DNA from: Leptidea sinapis
Taxonomy: Eukaryota; Arthropoda; Insecta; Lepidoptera; Pieridae
Assembly (NCBI RefSeq): GCF_905404315.1
Contig: NC_066275.1
Location: 9,300,001 to 9,364,000, forward strand
DNA: 64,000 bases
Direction: 5' to 3'
Positions 56,891 through 64,000 of this stretch are shown here, piece by piece. Numbering within the stretch: position 1 is the stretch's first letter; each line of letters starts with the position of its first letter. The notes beneath the pieces are model-generated. The model worked only from the letters and a program-made list of their open reading frames with translations, had not been told where the DNA came from and made no database searches. The position numbers were made by a program, and so were the translations under genes.

Positions 56891-57495
56891 AGATACTTCA
56901 AGTCATCATGACGCGCGGCGCTATGTGTGCGTGTGATTGTAAATATGCAGCATTGATCTGTGTGACAGACACGCGGCAGTCGTCGTCTGAGCAATAATTA
57001 CCGTCGAGCGTCACTGATCAAAGCTGCATATTTAGAGACCCCGCAAACTGCAGACTTTCGATCGGCCGATAGTTTGGTTGAGTTCGGCTGTTAAGTGCGC
57101 ACACTGGCCCGACTAAACAGTTGGGTCTGTGATAAGTGCGCACACTAGACAACTATCGGCCGACAGTTTTAGGGACGATTCGCTATTAGTCTTAAATCAG
57201 CTATTGATGAGTCAGACCGACTAAACAATCGGTGGTGTGCGCGCCTAGAAGAGCTCTGTACTGATTTAACAGTCGGCCGATAGTTTGCTGACGGTTCAGT
57301 TTGAAGGCAATCGTGTAGCCCATGAAACTTTTTTGTCGGCCAATACCGAATCGTTATAATGTGCGCACTCTCATACATCTTCATACTGATTAAGAAACCA
57401 ACCAAACTATCGGCCCATAAAAGTCTGCAGTTTGCGGGGTCTCTTAGAGGTACACGCACACATAGCGCGGCGCGCCAAGATGACTTGAAGTATCT
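56891..57495. mobile_element. Outer inverted-repeat element
   Basis: AGATACTTCAAGTCATCATG then ACGCGCGGCGCTATGTGTGC at the left, and at the right a sequence whose reverse complement is AGATACTTCAAGTCATCTTG then GCGCGCCGCGCTATGTGTGC. The arms are ~47 bp with few mismatches. A further inverted pair, TAAATATGCAGC...GATC and GATCAAAGCTGCATATTTA (56940-56958 and 57016-57034), lies inside. The element is interrupted by 57035-57443. Confidence 0.7.
57035..57443. mobile_element. Inner MITE with TTA duplication (PIF/Harbinger-like)
   Basis: The left end GAGACCCCGCAAACTGCAGA then CTTTCGATCGGCCGATAGTT matches the reverse complement of the right end, GAGACCCCGCAAACTGCAGA then CTTTTATGGGCCGATAGTTT. TTA stands on both sides (57032-57034, 57444-57446), the 3-bp duplication typical of PIF/Harbinger elements. 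GGCCGATAGTTT-like words recur inside at 57165 and 57285 in both orientations. No transposase. A minus-strand ORF of 113 codons spans the right half but is set by the repeats. Confidence 0.65.
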
Positions 57496-57954
57496 ATAAC
57501 TATCTTTCAAAAGAACATCTTTGTTTAATTTTTACTTCCCCGCTTTGTTTATATATTTACGATACATTTAGACAAAATCAAGCAACAATCAAATAAAAAT
57601 CTACCTACTAAAAGATGCTTTTTCTTGTTGTTAAATATTATTGTATGATAGAGAATTTTGGTTTAAACTGATTGCCTGATTACTAATAATATAAATAATA
57701 ATAAATATTTTCTTAAGGATAGAAAACCTTATGCCAGTTAACAATTCAATACATTACTAAGAGAGAGTTGAACACGTCAATGCAAGGTCAAAGGTCAAAG
57801 CTCTGGAATTACGAAAGCCGCTTTTTTTTTAATTTTGAAGGTGGTAACGCTGCAATATTTCTTTTGTTATATAAATTCCTAGATTATTATAGACTATTTA
57901 GATATATAAAATATTTAATATATAATCTAAGTACTTATCTTCATATTGATACTT

Positions 57955-58020
57955 ATGTGTGATTATAAAGCGCTTAGTTTAAGCCTTATTGAATAAAGTT
58001 TGTTTGATTTTGACTTTGAT
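57955..58020 (+). mobile_element. LINE tail fragment
   Basis: AAAGCGCTTAGTTTAAGCCT, TATTGAATAAAGTTTGTTTG and ATTTTGACTTTGAT: a polyadenylation-type signal and a TTTGAC tail. Confidence 0.5.
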
Positions 58021-58073
58021 AAAAGGAAATAAGCTATAAACATTAGACTAAAATATAATAATACTAGCTGACC

Positions 58074-58371
58074 CAGCAAACGTTGTATTGCCGATATTAA
58101 AATCGCGATACAAAAGTAACTGTTGATCGTAGATGGGTGAAAATTTGAAGTTGTATGTATTTTTTAATGCTGACTTATAATCAAACAAATTTAAAAAAAA
58201 AGTCAAAAAAATTTGGCGTGGACCACCCTTAACATTTAGGGGGATGAAAAATAGATGTGGTCCGATTCTCAGACCTACCCAATATTCACTCAAAATTTTA
58301 TGATAATCGGTCAAGCCGTTTCGAAGGAGTTTAACTACAAACACCGCGACATGAGAATTTTATATATCAGA
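58074..58371 (-). mobile_element. Non-autonomous Helitron, family B copy 6
   Basis: The plus strand begins CTAGCTGACCCAGCAAACGT and ends GACATGAGAATTTTATATATCAGA. Nearly collinear with B1. Insertion A|CTAG on the left. Confidence 0.8.
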
Positions 58372-60029
58372 TACTGATAGCTTATAATGTCTCAGTAGCT
58401 ATGAACGGCAATAAATATTTTATCCACCAGAATAGATTTAAACACCTATTTATACTAAACATTTTATCGTCTACTATATCGTCTACTAAAATTAAACGAA
58501 AATATCTATAAATAGACCTACATAAATACCGTCTTACTTTAAAACAAAAAAAAATTAATACAAATAAAATAACGGACATCACGGAAAAATATATACATTA
58601 CATAACAGTTATTTGTACTGAATGAACAATAATTGATTACTTTTATATTTCTTTCTAGTTAGCGAAGCACGCGATACAGACATTAATTTTATGTTTGACA
58701 AAGCACAGTAGCGCCATCGCTAAGTTTTTAAACCAGCGCCATCCTGCGGCGAACGGCTGAAGCTTTTGAATAGTCGTTTTACGACCTGTACGCACATTGA
58801 TGAGCCTCAAACTTTTCACGCACACTGGCAAACAATACGAGTTCCAAAATGTGCGTGTAGTAAGGCCCTTTATGTGTGGACTATCCACGAATTATGTACT
58901 TTATACTAGTCTCCCTTAAGTTGTTCATTGGTGAGATAGATGGCATTGGGTGTATCGTATTCTGATAATATACTCATCGTAACTTACCAGTTATAAAGCC
59001 ATCGCAGACTGGGTATGACTTCCACACGTGTTCTAACGTATAAATGTTTGGACTAGAATTTGGACACTCATCGCGGCGATAACGGATTTACACACAAAAA
59101 CACTGAATTATTTAAATTGAAGACGTGCTAACCACAGCGGCTGTAGTCTCATAACTGATAAACTTCGTTTTTACGAAGCAAAAAACATACTGCTTGCAAA
59201 TGTAGAGCAGAACTGCCCAGACTATTGTTTAGTTTGCCGATTTATACGACTCGGTTACACTTGCGACTTTTATTGATGCATTACCGATAAAAGAGTCATA
59301 ATAGCTGTATAGTACATTTAAATACTGATTTGTACGATTAAAATATGAATTTCAGATGCGGCATTTGTAAAAACCATGGTGTGTTTTGAAAAATAAGTTT
59401 GTACTTTATATGCGATTTTTTACTAGAGACATTTTGTCTTGATATAACACTTATTTTGGGATGAATTTATAGTAAATTTTCCACTAGGTACCTACTTACC
59501 TTACAGCGGGTAGTGTTTTATTTTAAAAATTATATTATAATAAAACTTCTTTGTCAATAAGAAAGATAATCGTAATAGGACCTCATGGGGACCTTAATAT
59601 TTTTTTTGCAGTTCCAAAATAGTAGCAGTTGTCCGTTACTGTAATTTAAATCCCATGCGCTATTTTTCCCACCATTACAAAAAAAAAATTTTCAATAAGG
59701 AAGCCTCGAATATCATTGCTAACGTAAGTATAAACTAAATGGGCTTCTTATACGTAGGTACGTAGGTAGGTACCATTCTATGTTACAAACAAAAAAAAAT
59801 ATTTATATTACTTATTTATATATTTTTTTGGTAAATATATACTAATATATTATCGATATAAATCTGCTTGCTGAATATGGAGGCCTCGTATTGAGATATT
59901 TAATAACTAAATAAATAAATAGATTCCTTGTAAATTATATTGTTATCTTACACTTAGATAATTTATTCATCTAGATACAGCCTCTTGCTGTAAGGCAACG
60001 CAAGAAAACAGACCTAGCTTATTACTTTA
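58372..60029. other. No gene recognised
   Basis: 58660-58910 is GC-richer and contains GCGCCATC twice (58710 and 58736), a word also present at 16793. 59955-59998 (TAGATAATTTATTCATCTAG, CCTCTTGCTGTAAGG) resembles the left end of family F. The rest is AT-rich. Confidence 0.45.
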
Positions 60030-60795
60030 TTGTTTGTGTGTTGCTACAGCTCCCCATGGTCTCAAAATTAACATGGACAAGGTAAAGATCATGTCAAATT
60101 TCCATGTCGCACCTGCTCCCATAACAATTTGGAACTGTACTCTCGAAATTGTCGACGAATACGTCTACCTCGGACAAACAATCCAGTTAGGCAGGTACAA
60201 TTTCGCGAAAGAGGTTACTCGTCGAATCTAACTCGGATGGGCAGCGTTCGGGAAGCTCCGTAAGATCTTCTCGTCCCAAATACCACAGTGACTGAAGACG
60301 AAGGTTTTCAACCAGTGTGTGTTGCCAGTGGTGACTTAAGGTACGCAGACGTGGCCGCAAACTACGGGCCTTATGAGAAAGCTCATGGTTGCTCAGAGGG
60401 TAATGGAGAGGGCTATGCTCGGAGTTTCCCTGCGAGATCAAATCAAAAATGAGGAGATCCGTAGGAGAACCAAAGTGACCGACATAGCCCAAATGATTGC
60501 GAAACTGAAGTGGCAGTGGGCAGGGTATGTGCCCTGCCTGTTCGACGGACAGATGGCAATTGGAGCAGTCTTTACTGCTTTTCAAGGACTTTACTATTCA
60601 AGGACTTTTCCTTGAATGGCGATCACGTACCGGAAGACGCAGTGTTGGTAGGCCCCCCACAAGATGGATCGACGATCTGGTCAAGATCGCCGGAATACGT
60701 TGAATGAGGGCAGCGCAGGACCGATCGTCGTGGAAATCTTTGGGGGAGGCCTTTGTCCAGCAGTGTACGTTTTCCGGCTGATGATGATAATGATG
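60030..60795 (+). mobile_element. RTE-type LINE, C-terminal third, degenerate
   Basis: Conceptual translation gives HGLKINMDKVKIMSNFHVAP, VDEYVYLGQTIQLGRYNFAK and EVTRRI, then after a stop the GWAAFGKLRKIF region, then RKLMVAQRVMERAMLGVSLR, DQIKNEEIRRRTKVTDIAQM and IAKLKWQWAGY. This is the thumb-to-C-terminus part of an RTE-clade reverse-transcriptase protein; the usual KxK-M...YLGQ...EVTRRI...GW order is intact. Stops (60228, 60336) and a rearranged stretch at 60545-60620, where CAAGGACTTT is duplicated, disable it. It ends in a GATGATGATAATGATG tail at about 60780-60795. Confidence 0.85.
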
Positions 60796-60856
60796 CGTAT
60801 GTTGCTGAAAATAAAGGCTAACAGTTCACCGCTACTATTTTCAACGTGTTGTGTCA
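60796..60856 (+). repeat. Family F fragment abutting the RTE tail
   Basis: GTATGTTGCTGAAAATAAAG, GCTAACAGTTCACCGCTACT and TTTTCAACGTGTT. It begins where the RTE tail ends. Confidence 0.5.
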
Positions 60857-61237
60857 ACAAATAGGTGTCTTTACTTACACAAATCACTGTCCTAACTAAG
60901 AGATATTTATATAACAACTATATCGTCATATAAATGAAGGTAATGAAAATTATTCAATGATGTTACATAAGGAATGATTTCAGATTTCATTTGAGATATT
61001 GATTGAAACCTGCTAGCAACAATAGCCCGGTCTTATCGATCTGTTTATCGGGTTTAATATGCGTAGAAAGTCGCATTTGTTATCAGAAACGGAGAAACGT
61101 GCTCCATATTGTTATCGCGTAGGTAACTGTGGAAATAGTTATTGTGTTCTGTATATGATCTGTGGAGACGCAATGCTGACGCTAATAACTCATTTGGAGC
61201 ATTTTTAATCATATAAAAGCAGTTTTTATGCCATTAA

Positions 61238-61325
61238 CTTTGATCATTTATACGTCTAGATAGACTGTGACAGTTGTGAACACGTCGAAAATAATAACGG
61301 CGAACTGTTAGCCTCTATTTATTCA
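61238..61325 (-). repeat. Family F fragment, opposite orientation
   Basis: ATTTATACGTCTAGATAGAC, GACAGTTGTGAACACGTCGA, AAATAATAACGGCGAACTGT and TAGCCTCTATTTA: the reverse complement of the family F right part, now with its ATTTATACGTCTAGATAG terminal repeat. Confidence 0.55.
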
Positions 61326-64000
61326 AACCTATTACCTACAAAAAAAAACTGTGATAACAAAATTACCGAATACATTACATACCGAATAACTATAACATAA
61401 TTTATTTATTTATAGGTATATTACATTTACGTATTGAAGACCCCGAAACGGGGCCCATATATCGGACTCGCTTACGCAGACACCCTCTACCGACCTCCTC
61501 TATTTATAATTTAAACTACCATATCTATGGTATAGCTAAAATATGAAAAATATTTTCTTTAAAAATTTGAAGTGGGTACCTACCAAATCGAATTTAGTCA
61601 ATGCATACTATGGTTTAAGTAAAGATAAAATCAGTAAATTTTTTAACACGTACGATATGAATAAAAATAGTGGGTCCGATTACAATTCCAACAAGCTCAA
61701 ACACAAAATATTTAAAACGGCTTATAAACGACAAAGTTCTGAATTCTGAAACAAACATATAAACACATGAATACCGATCCTCCCCTTTTTTGTAGTCGGT
61801 TGATAATTAAAAATACAATTAATTGGAAATACTTTAACAAACGATGTACCGACTACACGCAACTATAACACTAGAATAAACAGAAAATACAGTGCTTGAT
61901 TTATAACATTTTATACTAAGAAATTTATATTACGTCTAGAATCTTCTCAAAAGCTGTTAAAGCGTGGAAAGCCTGTTAGCCTTTATTTTCATTAAAACAC
62001 GCATATTAAAACAAAGTGACTTGCGTATCGAGATTATAAGACGTAGCTGTCATGCACACTAAAGTAATAAGCCTGTCTTATTGTCATGCATTGCCTAACA
62101 GCAAGAGACGTGTAAATTATCTTACATTTTATATTTTAATTTTAACTGTAAAGCTATCATAGTCAACTTATTCATTCAAGTGTATATACTTGTCAGTCCT
62201 ACTTATAAAATATTTGATTTATGTATCTTGGTAAGGCGTGTTTATTCAATTAGGGTCAAAGTGGCAGAGATGACCAGGTTTATAAATTTATGTGAATCTG
62301 TGACAATGCCGGATTTGTTATATTGACTCTCTTGATTTTATCTCCAAGTATGTTGAAATATAATTTATATCCAAGGTTATTTTTAAACATATTTATGGGT
62401 GATTGTACAAGAAATAACTAACAAAATGTTTTTTAATCATTGCTAAGTATATACTGCGTTTATTTGTATATTTTTGAAAGACTGCAGAAGATAAATGCTT
62501 TGAGAATTTCTTGCACTGTTTCTTTATTTAAGCGGTTGTTAAACTGAATAAAAATGAATCCGAAAGAAGTTTTAAATTGAGAAAATGTTATATGACTTAA
62601 TAAAAAAAAATATCTACTGTACGGATTTGAAAAATGTGGCGGTTAATATATACAGAACAATTTTTTTAAAGATCGATAGCCCTAATGTACACGAGTGGAC
62701 ATGAAGAGACAGAATGATGATGGAAGAAGACAGAGCAAGAAAGAAGTATGTAATCACCTCGATTTTTGATGCTCTATCATTCCTACTTCATCAAGAATTT
62801 GAGTGAAGGCGAGTAAAGGACGACAATTTAAAAAAATAAGAAGGAAGTACTTTGCTAGTAAGGTACCAATATAGCGATTCTGAAGCAATTGTTAGAGAAG
62901 TTTATTACTAAAACAACCAGAAATGTAAACGTAAATTTAGTTATAATTAATTTTTACCATTCGAAGAGATAGAGTCTCAATGTGGTATTTAAATCCACCT
63001 AAAGAAATTGTTTACAGTAAACATCTCTATACATATCTATGTCTCCTAAGATACTTATCTCAGATTGAGGGATGCAGCGTGGTGGAGACCCCAAGTCTTG
63101 TCGCATTACGACACGCCTCAAGACATTTTGTAATGACACTAATGTAGACATTATAGGTAGTAATGTAGACTGAAGACTATTACTGGTAAATTATCTTTCA
63201 TAAATCCATATCACATACAAAAAACTGTAATATTAATGTATAGAACATTCTTCAAGAGCACACATCGAGAGTCGATGAAGGCAGCGACCTTACCTCAGCT
63301 GATCGTCCTGCCGTTAAAACTTTACAGCCTTATGACGTCACAAGTATTTTTTCTCCAAATGATTTACAACCAAACCATAAACTCGACAATAACTGTACAG
63401 ATTGCTCAACAGTTAACCGCAATGTTTAAACCCTTTCTAGGTAAAGTCCGTTACGGAATGGTATAATTTTTTGCTCCAGTTTTCAATATAATGAATTTCG
63501 TTCGAACTAGTCGTTAAGTATTTGTTATGCAATTATATGCAAAAAGTTCAGCCGTGGAATGCTTTAATGCAAAACAATAGCGTTTTGCATCTATTGGGAC
63601 ACGTTTTTGGAATGTAACATCGCAAAGTATTGTATTTTGTGTGTGTATTTACTTGAGCAATAAACTGTTTAAATAATGTGACGATTAAAGCAGATTGGAG
63701 CATTTTTCGTGTTAATTCTGTGCGCCAACACAATTACAATTAAGTATCAGTTGTAGTCCCAAAAATTTCGTTTGACGAGACAGCATTTACTAAAGATACG
63801 TCGTGTAGAGACTTGTATTGACTTAGTGAAACTCAGTGGAATCAACAAGATCATCATTTATAACATTCTAAATATCATTCGTATTTATTTTTTGCTCCAA
63901 CAGGGTGAACACCAATACAATTCCTTAATGACTAACATAGATATCACTATTTAAGTGACACCCCAATTATAGGTGCAAATCGAGAACAATTAACAAACGA
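61326..64000. other. No gene recognised
   Basis: 61440-61500 is GC-richer (CCCGAAACGGGGCCCATATA). CCTTTTTTGTAGTCGGTTGA at 61785-61804 is the 3' scrap of family N. The ORFs at 61543-61749, 63236-63466 and 63772-63954 lack recognisable domains. No exon is supported. Confidence 0.45.

Noticed and set aside
57169..57510. 113-codon minus-strand ORF
   Set aside because: It lies in the inverted-repeat element 57035-57443 and its right arm; its frame is a by-product of the repeats.

Overview
The window looks like intergenic or deep-intronic DNA from a lepidopteran (butterfly or moth) genome. The base composition is visibly AT-rich, with many homopolymer runs and TAGGTACCTACC-type words. No open reading frame behaves like a complete host gene. 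Almost everything recognisable is a transposable-element relic, and the repeat families are ones I know as lepidopteran: short Helitrons ending in GGGTCAGCTAG, a tRNA-derived SINE, RTE and CR1/Jockey-like LINE tails, and a ~300-bp A-tailed SINE-like repeat. A nymphalid butterfly is possible, but that is a guess.

Layout. 0-9 kb: a LINE 3' end (30-486), three or four copies of the A-tailed SINE-like repeat (called family A here), one Helitron (2949-3249), a CR1-like LINE C-terminus (4985-5302) and another LINE tail (8893-9018). 9-21 kb: sparse, with two family A copies, Helitron C1 (13771-14110), a small inverted-repeat element (15533-15687) and a possible 5' exon with a strong splice donor (18593-18650). 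21-28.1 kb: a cluster of LINE fragments, including one LINE tail inserted in another (23520-23960), a strong hairpin (24089-24122), an RTE fragment and two minus-strand LINE tails. 28.7-32.1 kb: the densest zone, with four or five Helitron modules end to end, one split by a family A copy, then a LINE tail, Helitron C2 and a foldback element. 32.6-43.1 kb: tRNA-like sequences, more family A copies, GC-richer islands that might be regulatory, and a possible terminal exon at 42582-42767. 43.2-50.6 kb: a second Helitron-rich zone with a Helitron nested in a Helitron, a tRNA SINE and a LINE tail. 52-54.1 kb: two further copies of the tRNA-bearing inverted-repeat element. 55.5-58.4 kb: two Helitrons bracketing a cluster of inverted-repeat elements. 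60-61.3 kb: a degenerate RTE-type LINE and related fragments. The rest is unannotatable AT-rich sequence.

How the parts work together. No pathway or operon is visible. The elements are non-autonomous or truncated and would depend on enzymes encoded elsewhere: LINE reverse transcriptases for the SINEs and LINE tails, a Rep/helicase for the Helitrons, and transposases for the foldback elements. The nesting order gives a relative history: family A and some Helitrons landed in older Helitrons, and C1/C2 are nearly identical and so recent.

Most notable for follow-up are the shared terminal and internal signals across otherwise different Helitron families, the tRNA-bearing element flanked by inverted repeats, and the stacked inverted repeats at 56.5-57.5 kb. 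Family names (A-P) are labels for this report only. All identities rest on reading the sequence and recalled family features, not on searches.
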